A stretch of DNA of 64,000 nt from Gemmatimonadota bacterium. GTDB taxonomy: Bacteria > Gemmatimonadota > Gemmatimonadetes > Gemmatimonadales > Gemmatimonadaceae. Shown one piece after another: positions 8,174-17,928 of this stretch; position 1 is the stretch's first letter, and every line of letters begins with the position of its first letter. A model generated the notes under the pieces. It was not told the origin of the DNA, searched no databases, and was given only the letters and a program-made list of their open reading frames with translations. Location: assembly GCA_016704465.1 (NCBI GenBank), contig JADJAD010000004.1, forward strand, positions 62,001-126,000, given 5' to 3'. The translations under genes were made by a program, and so were the position numbers.

Positions 8174-9145
8174 TCAGATCTCCCAGTTGCTGAGCACGAT
8201 CCCACTCGCCGCCCGTCGCTCCTCGTGGCCGATCATCACCATCCGGAGGTCGGTCCATCGCACGCGGGCGCCGAGCGCCATGAGCTCGCGGAACGCCTCC
8301 ACATACTCGCCCTGGACGCGGATCGCCACCCGGCGAGTCCCGGCCTGTCGTGCGGCTCCCGCGAGCAGGATCGCCATGTCGGGCAGGTGGGCCGGCGTGG
8401 CGAGGACCATCTTCAGCACCCGCAGCTCTTCGCGCGAGCGCCCTTCCACGAGCGGGGCGGCGTGGAAGAGGGCGAAGCCGACCAGCGCGCCGCGCTCGAA
8501 GCGCAGCACCACGTCGCCGAGTCCCAGCTCGAGGGTGAGTTGCAGCTCGCGGGTGAAGTCGTAGCCCGGCAGCTGCTCGCGCGTGAGGGCGAGGCACTGT
8601 GCCACGATCGCGTCGCGATCGCGCGCCGGCAGCGCCCCCAACAACGGCACCGCCACGTCGGCGGTCGCCGCCTCGAGCGTCAACGTCATCGTTAGGCGCC
8701 CGGGCACGAAGCCGAGTCGGGCGTAGAAGCCGATGTTGTCCATCGTGCGCGGCATCGTCTCGAGCCCGATGACCCTGGCCCGCTGGGTCCGCAGCCAATC
8801 CACCCCCGCCTCGACGATCACCTTCCCCACTCCGCTCCCCTGCCAGTCGGGGCGCACCGCGAGCGGTCCCATCCACCCCTCCACGCCGGAATGGTGCACG
8901 ATGTTGAACGCGACGATCTCGTCCCGCTCGTCGCGCCACAGTTGTGCTCCCCCGTGCGCATCCTCGATCGCGTAGCGCCAGACGGTCGGGTTGAGATGGG
9001 GGACGCGCACCCCAACCATGCCGTCCCGGCGGTACCGCTCCGTGAAGGCGTCGCTGAACACGCGGTTCAACGGGTCGATGTCGGTCAGCCGCACGGGCAA
9101 CGGACCGGAAATGTTGCGCAGCGAGCGCCACGGCACGGTCGTCAT
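8174..9145 (-). CDS. GNAT-family N-acetyltransferase, two-domain
   Basis: A 323-residue protein with a GNAT fold in the N-terminal half. The acetyl-CoA-binding motif A is seen as LAVRPDWQGSGVGKVIVEAGVDWLR (about residues 95-120), followed by NIGFYARLGFVPG, the usual C-terminal strand. The second half (about 175-310) looks like a further, degenerate GNAT domain (ALVGFALFHAAPL, RVAIRVQGEYVEAFRELMALGARVRW). Substrate unknown. Its ATG overlaps the sbcC stop (ATGA), so it is co-translated with sbcD and sbcC. That pairing is not a known functional one and may only reflect shared transcription. The 18-base word shared with 17882 lies within this gene at 8690. Confidence 0.8.
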   Translation of the reverse strand: MTTVPWRSLRNISGPLPVRLTDIDPLNRVFSDAFTERYRRDGMVGVRVPHLNPTVWRYAIEDAHGGAQLWRDERDEIVAFNIVHHSGVEGWMGPLAVRPDWQGSGVGKVIVEAGVDWLRTQRARVIGLETMPRTMDNIGFYARLGFVPGRLTMTLTLEAATADVAVPLLGALPARDRDAIVAQCLALTREQLPGYDFTRELQLTLELGLGDVVLRFERGALVGFALFHAAPLVEGRSREELRVLKMVLATPAHLPDMAILLAGAARQAGTRRVAIRVQGEYVEAFRELMALGARVRWTDLRMVMIGHEERRAASGIVLSNWEI

Positions 9146-11640
9146 GCGTCCTCCTCGAGCGTGAGCGACGCCATCCCCGCGCCGACCGGCGCGCCCACCG
9201 GCGCGCCCTCTGCGTCGCCGACCGTCGCGCCCACCAGTTCCGGCTCGGACTGGCGCACTCGCGCACTTCCCCGTTCCTCGTCGTACTCGACCGTGATCAC
9301 CCGATCCAGTCCCTCGCGGACCGACTCCACGTGCGTGATCAGGACCACCTGTTCGAAGCGGTCCTGCAGGCCGCGCAGCAGCGACACCACGTTGTGACGA
9401 CGTGCCTCGTCCAGCGACCCGAAGACCTCGTCCAGCACCAGCAGCGAGAACGACTGTCCGGCCCGCTCGGCAATCATCTGCGAGATCGCCAGCCGGAGCA
9501 CGAGGTGAGCCAGGTCTTCCTCGCCACCGGAGATCACGGGCTTCGGCTGTCCGTCCTCGAGCACGATGATGTTGTACTGGTCATCGAGCTCCAACTCGCT
9601 GTACCGATGCTCCGTCAGCTCGCCGAGGAACGCGCTGGCGAGTTCGGAGAGTTCGGGGCGCAGCTGGTGATTGAGGTCCGTGCGCAAGTCGGAGAAGGCG
9701 CGGTCGAGCTCATCGTGCAACTTCTTGTCCACTTGCAGCGCCTCGTGCGCCGCCTGCGCCTTGTCGTACTCCTGCTGCGCGCGTTCTGCTTGCGCCAGCG
9801 AGGCGACCGCCGACTGCAACTCGGCTCGAGCGCTGGCGACCGCGATCTCCGCCGCCCGCGCCTCGGCGAGCGTCAATTCCTGGCGTTCGCGCAGCTCGGT
9901 GTAATCCTGTTCCGAGAAGGCGACGCTCGCACGTGCCGCGTGCAGCGCCTCGACGCGCTGCCGCAGCCGCGTCGACTCGGCGAGCGCGGTATCGCGACTC
10001 GACACCAGGCGCGGTTCCCGCTCGAGCAGCGTGCTCAATCGCGTCGCCCGATCGTTCAGCGGGGCGAGGCGGCCGGTCTCGGCGCGCAACGTCTCGTGGC
10101 GCACGGCGTCGTACCCCGCCGGAATGGCCGCCAGGTCGCGTGTCAACTGCTCGTGGCGCTGCTCCTTGCTCGCGATCTCGCGGCCGAGCTGCGCCACTTC
10201 CTGCACGGCGCCCTGCACGCGCGCGAGCTGGCGTTCGAGCGTCCCCACCTCGACCTGCAGCTCACGGCGGCGCTCATCGAGCTGCCGCACCTCACCCGGC
10301 ATGTGCTCCAGCTGCTCGAGTCGCGTGGTGTAGTAGCGTCCGTCCACCGTGATGGTCTCGAGCTGCTCATCGAGCCCGTCGAGCACCGTCCGGAAAGTTT
10401 CCCCAAGCACGCGGGTGCAGGTGGGGCACTCCCCGTCCTCACCGAGGTCGAGCACCTTGTCGCGTTGCAGCTTGAGGTCCTGGTACTGCCGGCGCAGCGC
10501 GTCGCGCTTGGTCTCGGCCTCCTGCTTGTCCCGGACCCACTCGGTGCGTCGCGCCTCCAGCTGACCCAGCGACTCCTCGAGCGCGCGGCGCTTCTGCTCC
10601 AGCGCCTCGGTCACCTCCTCCTCGAGCTGCGGCGCACGGGCGACCTTGTCGCGCCGCTCGCGCAGCCGGACGAGTTCCTCGCTGAGCGAGCGCTCGGACT
10701 CCACCAGCGTGAGGCGCCGCCCTTCCTCGCGCGCCAGCTCCTCGAAGCGCCGGAACTCGGACGCCACCATCGCGAGGGGGACGAGTTCGACGGCGAGCGC
10801 CTCGAGCTCCAGCCGGGCCGTGGCGATCTCGGCGAGTTCGGCATCGACGCGCTCCAACTCCCGGGTGCGCGCGGCGGCGTCGTTTTCCACCACGCGCAGC
10901 TCGCCGACGATCTCCTGCAGTCGTTCCCGTGCCGCCTGGGCCTCCTGCCAGCTCGGCGCCATGGCCCCGAGGGCGAGTCCGGCCTCGCGCAGGCACCCGT
11001 CCGAGGTCGAGAGCTGCCGTTCGCCCTCCTGCCGCCGGTCACGCGCCGTCCCCAGGGCGCGGTCAATCGCCTCGGGATCGGGCATCATCGTGCGCAGCCC
11101 AGACAGCTGCGCCACGATCAGCTTGCGCTGGTCCCGCACCAGCTCCTGCGCCCCGCGCAGCTTCTCGTATCCGAGCACCCGCGACAGGAACTGCGCCCGC
11201 TCCGACGGCCCCATCGCCGCCATGACGTTCAGTTCCTTCTGCCCGGTGAAGTACGTGTTGAAGAACTCGCTGCGCGACATCCCCAGGCGGCGCTGCAGCA
11301 GCTCGGTGACCGCCGTGAGCGAGTTGGCGATGGGCTGCTCGGCGCCGTCGAGAAAGAGCTCGGCGCTCGTCAGTCCCCGCACCACCCGGTAGCGATGCCC
11401 CGAGAGTTCGAAGTCGAGTTCAACCCTGACCGCGGCGCGAGGGGCGGCGCGATTGAATCGGATGGAATCACGAGTCCCGCGCGCCGCCTGCTGTCCGTAC
11501 AGCGCCCAGGCGATCGCCTCGAGGAGCGTGGTCTTGCCGGCGCCATTCGGCCCGATGATCCCGGTCAACCCGAGGTCGAACTCGATGCGCGTGTCCGCGT
11601 GCTGCCGGAAGTTGAGCAGGTGCAGCGAATTGAGCCTCAC
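9142..11640 (-). CDS. sbcC: SbcC, Rad50-like exonuclease ATPase subunit
   Basis: An 832-residue SMC-like ATPase, somewhat shorter than E. coli SbcC (about 1050). Walker A GPNGAGKTT is at residues 30-38, the Q-loop region is near FFNTYFTGQKE, and long coiled coils flank a zinc hook at GECPTCTRVLG (near residue 400). The signature VISGGEEDLAHLVLRLA and Walker B SLLVLDEVFGSLDE close the second half. It pairs with SbcD to cleave hairpins and DNA ends in the cytoplasm. The GTG at 11640 overlaps the sbcD stop (GTGA); the frame is open further upstream but that part only antiphases sbcD. The C-terminal tail carries a short VGAPVGA repetition. Confidence 0.93.
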   Translation of the reverse strand: MRLNSLHLLNFRQHADTRIEFDLGLTGIIGPNGAGKTTLLEAIAWALYGQQAARGTRDSIRFNRAAPRAAVRVELDFELSGHRYRVVRGLTSAELFLDGAEQPIANSLTAVTELLQRRLGMSRSEFFNTYFTGQKELNVMAAMGPSERAQFLSRVLGYEKLRGAQELVRDQRKLIVAQLSGLRTMMPDPEAIDRALGTARDRRQEGERQLSTSDGCLREAGLALGAMAPSWQEAQAARERLQEIVGELRVVENDAAARTRELERVDAELAEIATARLELEALAVELVPLAMVASEFRRFEELAREEGRRLTLVESERSLSEELVRLRERRDKVARAPQLEEEVTEALEQKRRALEESLGQLEARRTEWVRDKQEAETKRDALRRQYQDLKLQRDKVLDLGEDGECPTCTRVLGETFRTVLDGLDEQLETITVDGRYYTTRLEQLEHMPGEVRQLDERRRELQVEVGTLERQLARVQGAVQEVAQLGREIASKEQRHEQLTRDLAAIPAGYDAVRHETLRAETGRLAPLNDRATRLSTLLEREPRLVSSRDTALAESTRLRQRVEALHAARASVAFSEQDYTELRERQELTLAEARAAEIAVASARAELQSAVASLAQAERAQQEYDKAQAAHEALQVDKKLHDELDRAFSDLRTDLNHQLRPELSELASAFLGELTEHRYSELELDDQYNIIVLEDGQPKPVISGGEEDLAHLVLRLAISQMIAERAGQSFSLLVLDEVFGSLDEARRHNVVSLLRGLQDRFEQVVLITHVESVREGLDRVITVEYDEERGSARVRQSEPELVGATVGDAEGAPVGAPVGAGMASLTLEEDA

Positions 11641-12857
11641 GCGTCGCCCTCCCCCCGGGCTGCGGCCGCCGCCGCACCGATTGCCATCGCGCCCTCGCGC
11701 TGTTCTGCTTCGGCGAGGTAGGCCAGCCCGCGCTCCACCAGTCGCTCGCGATCGATGTCGCTGGCGAGCGGGCGTCCGCGCAGCTTGTCGCGCACCATGT
11801 CCATCAGCGAGGCCCGGCGTCCGGCTGCGCCCTGCCCCACACCGGCGCGCAACAACTCGGGGCGTCGTGTGTCGAGATGGAAGTGGAGTGCGCGCTTCTT
11901 GAGCTCCCGCAGCAGGCCATGATCGATCTCGCGGGCGATGTGGCGCGGGACGTCGCGCACCACCTGGCGGACGATCTTGCCCTCCACGCCGCCAGGGACC
12001 CGCGTCACGTTCGCCTTGATGGCTGCGTCGATGTCGGCGGCCGCCATCCCTCGCGCCTCGATGCGCGGCAGGTCCACCAGTGCGCGGGCGGGCTTGATCG
12101 GGTGAAACGTGCGCTTCGACGTCGCGAGGTCGTACTCGAGAAAACCCTTGCCGGGGAGCTTGGCGGCCCGTTCCTCGGCCAGCTCCCCCCACGGGTTCGC
12201 GCTCGTGTAGTCCAGCGATCCGGAGTAATACGCGTTGGGGGCCAGCTGTCGGAACACGTGGTAGTGCCCGAGGGCGACGTAGCTCCACCGCGCGGCGCCG
12301 AGTTCTTCCGGCGTGATGGCCACGGCCGTTCGCTCCGCATGCGCCGCGCTCTCCGGCAGGATCCCGGCAACCTCCCCGTGCAGCACGAGCACGTTGTGGC
12401 GTGCCGTCGGCTCCGGGTCGAGGGCGACGTGCTGGGGAATCCCCGTGTCGGGAACCGCCAGGATCGACAGGTCGCGCTCGGGAAAGGCGAGGCGCTGCGC
12501 CGCGCCTTCCACCACGTGCACGCCTAACGGCGCGAACAGCTGCAAGATGCACCCCGTCTCCACCGCGCGCGGCGAGTCGTGGTTCCCCGCGACCATCACG
12601 ACGATCGCGTCGGGCAGTGCCTGGGTGAGCCGCGAGAACTGGCCGAACGCGTGCAGGATCGCCGGGTTGGGGGGGCGCACGTTGTGAAAGATGTCCCCGG
12701 CCAGCACCACCACGTCGGGCGCGATGTCGATGACCCGATCGATCACCCCCCGGAAGACCGCGGCAATGTCGGCTTCGCGCTGGTTGATGCCCGCCGGCGT
12801 CTGCCGCTGGAACTGGCGGTAGCCGAGGTGCAGATCGGAGAGGTGGACAAGACGCAT
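11637..12857 (-). CDS. sbcD: SbcD, Mre11-like DNA nuclease
   Basis: A 406-residue calcineurin-like phosphoesterase. Metal-binding motifs appear in order: DLHLGY near the start, VVVLAGDIFHN, MVAGNHDSPRAVETG, NVLVLHGEVAG and YVALGHYHVFR. This is the full Mre11/SbcD set, so the nuclease should be active with Mn2+. It forms the nuclease half of SbcCD, acting on double-strand break ends and hairpins. The C-terminal Ala/Gly-rich tail is longer than usual. It is translationally coupled to sbcC and follows a secreted-protein gene by 61 bases; a HerA-like ATPase gene lies two genes upstream on the same strand. Confidence 0.93.
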   Translation of the reverse strand: MRLVHLSDLHLGYRQFQRQTPAGINQREADIAAVFRGVIDRVIDIAPDVVVLAGDIFHNVRPPNPAILHAFGQFSRLTQALPDAIVVMVAGNHDSPRAVETGCILQLFAPLGVHVVEGAAQRLAFPERDLSILAVPDTGIPQHVALDPEPTARHNVLVLHGEVAGILPESAAHAERTAVAITPEELGAARWSYVALGHYHVFRQLAPNAYYSGSLDYTSANPWGELAEERAAKLPGKGFLEYDLATSKRTFHPIKPARALVDLPRIEARGMAAADIDAAIKANVTRVPGGVEGKIVRQVVRDVPRHIAREIDHGLLRELKKRALHFHLDTRRPELLRAGVGQGAAGRRASLMDMVRDKLRGRPLASDIDRERLVERGLAYLAEAEQREGAMAIGAAAAAARGEGDA

Positions 12858-12918
12858 GGCCGGCAGAATATACGCGCGGAGCCGAGGGACCGCCCCGCGG
12901 AATCGGCCGCGCCGGGCG

Positions 12919-13794
12919 TCACATCACGCGCATCCACTGCGTGATCTTCATGCGAACACGCAGCGGCGCCGAATCCTTCCCGTTTCCGGTCACCAGCGAG
13001 CGCAACGAGATCACCGTGCGCGCATCGGCGATCCACCCCCGCCGACGATCCAGCAGCAAGGAGGCGTTGACGCTCCCCGAGGTCTGCACGAAACCGGGCG
13101 CCCCCTTCGCCCCGCCCCCGCCCCCCTGCATCGGCCCCGACCGCACCAGCCGCCCCTTCATCGACAGGTAGGCGAACTCCCCCGTGCGGGAGACCGAATC
13201 CAGCCGGAAGACGGCCGTCAGCGTCGCAGTCGTCTTGCCATCGGGTGAGACGGCGAGCGGAATGTCGACCGATCGATTCCAGGTTGCGCCCGGCTGGACC
13301 GGCTCGCTCGGCAGCGTGGCCGGAAGCTGCGAGATCAGCGACCCCACGGCTGGACCGGCCCAGGCATCGACGCCGGTCACGGTCGTGGAACCGTCGGGAC
13401 TGACCCGAAAACGGAACCGCTGTCCCTGCAGCGCCCGCGCCTGCCGTAGCACGTCGGATTCGTAGCTCCCCGTGGACTCGGTCCGCACCGAATCGGCGAT
13501 GGCGAGCACCGTCGCCCCTGCCTCGTCGGCCGCCTCGACCGTGAGCCGAGCCAGCATGACGAGCGATGTCACGTCGCTTGGCGAGTCGTCGTCGTCCGCC
13601 CGCCGGCTGACGCCCATTTCAATGGTCTGGTCGAGGCGCAGGCGCAACAGGTCCCCCGGTCGCGGGCGCAGCTGCAGCAACACGTCCCCCGTCGACGGTG
13701 GAGGCCCCGACTGCGCCCACACCGCCTGGCCGCCGCCGAGCGAGGCCACGACCGCGAGCACACCGCATACCGCTCGAGCAGCGCTGTATGACAC
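12919..13794 (-). CDS. Secreted protein of unknown function
   Basis: A 291-residue protein with a Sec signal peptide: VCGVLAVVASLGGGQAVWAQ with a likely AxA-type cleavage near residue 28. The mature part is Thr/Val/Asp rich and beta-strand-like, with a short Gly-rich loop (MQGGGGGAKG) near the centre. The overall pattern (threshold sentences such as RFRVSPDGSTTVTGVD and SVDIPLAVSPDGKT) resembles DUF6263-type periplasmic proteins, but I cannot assign it firmly. Its GTG start overlaps the stop of the HerA-like gene (TAGTG), so it is in the same operon as DNA-processing genes even though it is exported. No catalytic motif is visible. Confidence 0.6.
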   Translation of the reverse strand: MSYSAARAVCGVLAVVASLGGGQAVWAQSGPPPSTGDVLLQLRPRPGDLLRLRLDQTIEMGVSRRADDDDSPSDVTSLVMLARLTVEAADEAGATVLAIADSVRTESTGSYESDVLRQARALQGQRFRFRVSPDGSTTVTGVDAWAGPAVGSLISQLPATLPSEPVQPGATWNRSVDIPLAVSPDGKTTATLTAVFRLDSVSRTGEFAYLSMKGRLVRSGPMQGGGGGAKGAPGFVQTSGSVNASLLLDRRRGWIADARTVISLRSLVTGNGKDSAPLRVRMKITQWMRVM

Positions 13795-15782
13795 TAGGTC
13801 GCGTACGGGTCGCCGAGGGGGGTGGGACGCAGCTGGCGCGCCGGCGTGGGCGTCGCCGAGCGCGACGCGACGACCGAGCGGAACTGCGACAGGAAGTAGG
13901 CCTTCACATCGGTGGGGCGTTCGCGCAGCGTGCGGTCGCGCGCGCGCAGGATCTCGTCCTCGCCGTACACGCCCTCGAACGCGATGGCGATCGACGCCAT
14001 GGTGAGGTGGGGGTCCAGCCCGCGCAGCTGGCGGAGCACCGCCTCCTGCAGCGTGGGTTCGGCCCCCTGCGGAAAGCGTTCCGCGCCCTCACGACCCGAG
14101 AGCACGGCAGGGCGCGGGAAGCGAACGAAGATCGGTTGCGCGAAGTGCGGATGCCGCACCATCAGCTGTCCCTTGGCGAGCGTGGCGAGCTTGATCTTGG
14201 TCGACGCGCCGATGCCCGAGTAGCCGGGGGTGGCGAGTTCGTCGGGGTCCATGCGCCCGTAGATCGCCGTCCCCGAGTTCCCGACCACACGCCGGTGGAC
14301 CTGCGACCGGAACTGCTGCGCACTGAACAGGACGAGCCCCAGGTATCGCCCGCGTTCGGCGATATCGAGCAGCATCTTTCGCACATACGTCTCGGGACCA
14401 TCGGTTGGGGCGTACTTGTTGAGCTCATCGACGAAGACCACCAGGTGATCGACTCCCAGGGTACGTCGCTCCAGGAACTCGCGCAGCTTGGAGACCACGC
14501 GGGCAAAGATGAGGTCCTGGGCGTCCTCTTCGAGGTTGGCGACGTCGATCACATACACCGCGCGGTCCTCGAAGCTCCCGAACGGCAGGTCCGACGACTG
14601 CCCGTCGTTCGTGACCAGCCCCTCGCAACGCGTGGCGATGTTCACCAGCCGGTTGCGCACCTTCCGGATGGTGGCCACGTGATGGGTGCGCCACTGCTCG
14701 CGGTTGGCCCCCTCCATGGCGTCGATGAGGTCGCGGAAGAAGGTGTCGAGATCGGCGAACGAGCGAACCGTGTACTGTCGGTTTCCGAGCAGCGCGTCGC
14801 TGAACGGGACGTCGACGACACGTGATCCCACGAAGTCGATCAGGGCATCGGCCTTGGCGTCGATGTCGTCCTTGGTGAGCAGCACCTCGGCGAACTGCAT
14901 CACCTCACGCAGCCCCCACGTGAGCGGCGATACGTTGTGCTGCAGTGCCGGGTTGGACCGCAGGGTGTTCAGCGTGAATCCCCTGGCCTTGTACGGCGCG
15001 TAGTACTGCACACGCGGGAACGGCTTGGCGGGAATGTCGAGGCGCTCGTAGATCCGCCGGTCCTGCTCCTCGAGCGCGGCCGGCTGGTCGAGGAAGCAGA
15101 GATCGGGCCCCTTCACGTTGAAGCACACCGCCGCCACCGACCCCTTCGACGCCGGGAAGTGGGCGAAGATCGAGGCGAGCAGCCATTCGACGGCCGACGT
15201 CTTCGTCGCCAGCCCCGAGACGCCGGTGATGTTGAGGTGCGCCGCTTCGGGGCCGAGCAGAAAGTCGGCGTCGAGGTAGATCGGCGACTCCATCCCACCG
15301 GCCCGGTAGATCCCGACCGGGATTCCCGTGCGTGCCTCGTCGCGCAGGTACGCGTCCATGCGCAGGGCGACCGACACGTCCTGGTCGTCACCGAGGAAGA
15401 CCCGCCCCATGGGGACCGGCTGCAACGGCTCGTCGGGTACGTGTCGCAGCACGGCAGCGGTGTACAGCCGGATCTCGGCACGCTCGGTGGGCGACTCGAC
15501 CGCGCGCGCCGGATCAGCATCGAAGCTGATGACATCATGCAGCGGGGTCGCCAGGTCCGAGTAGCTCATCCCATCGGTGACCACGCCGTAGATCTGCGGG
15601 AGCCGCCCCTCGATGGCATGCGTCCCCTCGACACGCACGATCGTCCCGATCCCCACCGGGCTGTCCAGCGCCGTCCAGAAATGGAACTCGTGCGGCGTAT
15701 TGGGACGCCGCTCGGTGGCGACGACGCGTCCCAACAGACGCGGTGGCAGGACGGCGGAGGAGGCGGGCGACGTATCGGACAT
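13794..15782 (-). CDS. HerA-like hexameric ATPase (DUF87 type)
   Basis: A 662-residue protein. The N-terminal barrel (LLGRVVATERRPNTPHEFHFW, GTIVRVEG, IYGVVTDG) is the HAS domain typical of HerA. The ATPase core follows with a Walker A-like loop NITGVSGLATKTS (about residue 180), Walker B DHLVVFVDELNKYAP (about 445), and the distal segment LFSAQQFRSQVHRRVVGNSGTAIYGRMD. HerA translocates duplex DNA and feeds NurA nuclease in archaea and Thermus/Deinococcus. The P-loop departs from GxxxxGK(T/S), with Thr in place of the second Gly. The ATG at 15782 is chosen; the open frame continues upstream without homology. It sits upstream of sbcD and sbcC on the same strand. Confidence 0.75.
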   Translation of the reverse strand: MSDTSPASSAVLPPRLLGRVVATERRPNTPHEFHFWTALDSPVGIGTIVRVEGTHAIEGRLPQIYGVVTDGMSYSDLATPLHDVISFDADPARAVESPTERAEIRLYTAAVLRHVPDEPLQPVPMGRVFLGDDQDVSVALRMDAYLRDEARTGIPVGIYRAGGMESPIYLDADFLLGPEAAHLNITGVSGLATKTSAVEWLLASIFAHFPASKGSVAAVCFNVKGPDLCFLDQPAALEEQDRRIYERLDIPAKPFPRVQYYAPYKARGFTLNTLRSNPALQHNVSPLTWGLREVMQFAEVLLTKDDIDAKADALIDFVGSRVVDVPFSDALLGNRQYTVRSFADLDTFFRDLIDAMEGANREQWRTHHVATIRKVRNRLVNIATRCEGLVTNDGQSSDLPFGSFEDRAVYVIDVANLEEDAQDLIFARVVSKLREFLERRTLGVDHLVVFVDELNKYAPTDGPETYVRKMLLDIAERGRYLGLVLFSAQQFRSQVHRRVVGNSGTAIYGRMDPDELATPGYSGIGASTKIKLATLAKGQLMVRHPHFAQPIFVRFPRPAVLSGREGAERFPQGAEPTLQEAVLRQLRGLDPHLTMASIAIAFEGVYGEDEILRARDRTLRERPTDVKAYFLSQFRSVVASRSATPTPARQLRPTPLGDPYAT

Positions 15783-15970
15783 CGGAGCGGGTTCGGGTGC
15801 CGGCGGCGCGCGGCCGCGCACGAAAGCTACTTGCCGTTTCGCGAATAGTCGCCCGCGTGGCGGCGCGCGGCCGTGCGGTGCGGCAGATTGGATCCGGTGG
15901 CACGCCATCTGCCCCGCTTCCCGCTGCGCCGAACCGATCGCCGCATTCTTCCGTTCCCATCGTCCACGGC

Positions 15971-17887
15971 ATGACGAGTCTCGACGACCGACCGACGACC
16001 GCTCCCTCCCTGATTCCCGCACTCCTGCTGGGAGGGGCACTGCCGGCGCTGGTGATGGCCTCGGCGCTGGAGTTCCTCCCGCTGGCAGGGGTGTCGCTCG
16101 AAGTGCTCGCTGTCGTGCTGCTCGCCGCCATGTTCGCCGGCGCATACCGCGCACGGCACGTCCTGCTGGCGCCGGCGTACGTGATCCGAATTCCGCTCCT
16201 GATGGCGCTCAGCGTCCTCGTGGCGGCGACGTTCCCGCTGCTCGAGGGCACACAACCGCGCAACTACGCGGTGTTCGGGAGTGTCGCCCCGACGCTGATG
16301 GGATGGGCGCTCTTTCTGTGGATGCTCGGCACCCGAGAGGTGGACGCGGGACGCGACTGGCTGGCGTGGGAGCCGCCGAGATGGGCGCTCCCGGCACTCT
16401 TGGTGGCTGCGATGGCCACCATCGCCACGGTGCACTGGCTCGCGGTCGGGACGCGGGCGATGGTCAGCGACGAAGTGATTTACCTGCTGCAGGGCAAGTG
16501 GATCTTCCAGCGCGACTACGCGTGGCACCTCGATCCTGACCTGCTGCCGTTCTTCTCGATGCGGAAATTGGGGGTGACGCCGAGCGGAGGACTGTACGGG
16601 CAGTACACCCCGGGGTGGCCCGCGCTGCTGGCACTGTTCGACCTCATCGGACTTCGGTGGTGGAGCGGCGCGATCCTCGGCACGGCGTCGGTGTGGGCGA
16701 CGGTGCGCCTGGGGACGCTCCTGTACTCGCGGGCGGCCGGACTCATCGCGGGCGCGCTGCTGCTGATCCAGCCGACGTTTCTGTTACTGCACGCCGGGTA
16801 CATGGCGCACCCCGCCACCATCCTGAGCCTCGCCCTGGCCGCGGTCTGGCTCATCGAGAGCGAGTCGCGCGCCGGATGGGAGCGGACATGGCGGTGGCTG
16901 GCCGTCGGGGTGGCGATCGCCGTGGCCGTCACCGTGCGCACGCTGACCGGCGTGGCGTTAGGCGCCTCGCTCGGCCTGTGGCTGGTCGTGCGCCAGCGCA
17001 TGCCGGTCGGCACGCTGGTGCGCTGCGCGGCGACCGTGATCGTCGGCGCGCTACCGATTGCCGGGTGGTTCCTGCACTACAACTGGGCCACCAACGGCGA
17101 CGCGCTCCGGGTGAGCTACCAGGCCATGCACGGCACCGGCTTCAACCTCGGCTTCGGGACCCGCGGCTTCACCGGATTCAACGAGCAGATGCAGCGTGTC
17201 CCGGTCCCGGTCACGTTCACGCCGCGCGACGCGGTCTCGCACCTGCTGCAGCGACTCGCATCGATCAACCTCAACTTCCTGCCGTACGCGCTCCTGCTCC
17301 CCGTCACGGTGCTGTTCGCCGCGCACCGGCATCGCGTGCGCTGGCTGGTGCTCGCCGTCTTTTCCATCCTGCCGGTGCTGTACTTCTTCTACTGGGGCTC
17401 CGAGATCCGCTTTTACAGCGAGTACCTCCCCTTCCTGCTCCCGTGGCTCGCGGCCGGCTGCCTGGCGGTGATGCGCGAGCGTCCGCGACTTGGGGGAGTG
17501 ATCGTGGCGGCAGCTGTCGCGGGGAGCGCGGTGCTCATGGTGCCGACGCGGTGGACGAGCATCCCGCTCGACGAGCCGTGGGTGCGCAGCGCTTACACCG
17601 GCAGCCCATCTCGCTTCGCCGCCTTTGCCACGCTCGAGCAGATGCAGCGCGACGAAGGCAAGCTGCTGGTCTTCGTGCAGGAGCAGGGACCGCTGCTCGA
17701 CGTCCTGCTCGACCGCCTGTACCTGTTCAACATCGAGGGACTCTCCAGCCCGATCCTCGCCGTGCGAGACATGGGCGAACGGAACGCCGCGCTCATGGCC
17801 CGCTTTCCCGATCGAATTCCCCTGCTGGCGCGCGACAACGGACGCCTGAAGCCCGTGACCATCAACCGCCTGCCGGCGGCGCGTTAG
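15971..17887 (+). CDS. Membrane glycosyltransferase, GT39/ArnT-like
   Basis: A 638-residue polytopic protein with about 11-13 hydrophobic helices. After two to four N-terminal helices, a periplasmic segment holds an acidic motif (MVSDEVIYLLQGKW) followed by FSMRKLGVTPSGGLYGQYTPGWP. This Asp-Glu placement is typical of lipid-linked-sugar-dependent PMT/ArnT-family glycosyltransferases. The C-terminal 110 residues are soluble. It would transfer a sugar from a polyprenyl phosphate to a protein or envelope glycan on the periplasmic side. It is transcribed against its neighbours, separating the HerA-like and NurA-like genes. Its stop codon lies in the repeated word CGTTAGGCGCCCGGG. Confidence 0.75.
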   Translation: MTSLDDRPTTAPSLIPALLLGGALPALVMASALEFLPLAGVSLEVLAVVLLAAMFAGAYRARHVLLAPAYVIRIPLLMALSVLVAATFPLLEGTQPRNYAVFGSVAPTLMGWALFLWMLGTREVDAGRDWLAWEPPRWALPALLVAAMATIATVHWLAVGTRAMVSDEVIYLLQGKWIFQRDYAWHLDPDLLPFFSMRKLGVTPSGGLYGQYTPGWPALLALFDLIGLRWWSGAILGTASVWATVRLGTLLYSRAAGLIAGALLLIQPTFLLLHAGYMAHPATILSLALAAVWLIESESRAGWERTWRWLAVGVAIAVAVTVRTLTGVALGASLGLWLVVRQRMPVGTLVRCAATVIVGALPIAGWFLHYNWATNGDALRVSYQAMHGTGFNLGFGTRGFTGFNEQMQRVPVPVTFTPRDAVSHLLQRLASINLNFLPYALLLPVTVLFAAHRHRVRWLVLAVFSILPVLYFFYWGSEIRFYSEYLPFLLPWLAAGCLAVMRERPRLGGVIVAAAVAGSAVLMVPTRWTSIPLDEPWVRSAYTGSPSRFAAFATLEQMQRDEGKLLVFVQEQGPLLDVLLDRLYLFNIEGLSSPILAVRDMGERNAALMARFPDRIPLLARDNGRLKPVTINRLPAAR

Positions 17888-17928
17888 GCGCCCGGGCACC
17901 GGCGGGACGCTCGCCGGCGAGACGAGGT

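Noticed and set aside
9331..11721. Long open frame antisense to sbcC
   Set aside because: High GC content keeps antisense frames open; its protein is composition-biased and lacks any family motif. The same applies to long antisense frames over gcvP (31872-33872) and over the acyl-CoA synthetase (3338-4288).
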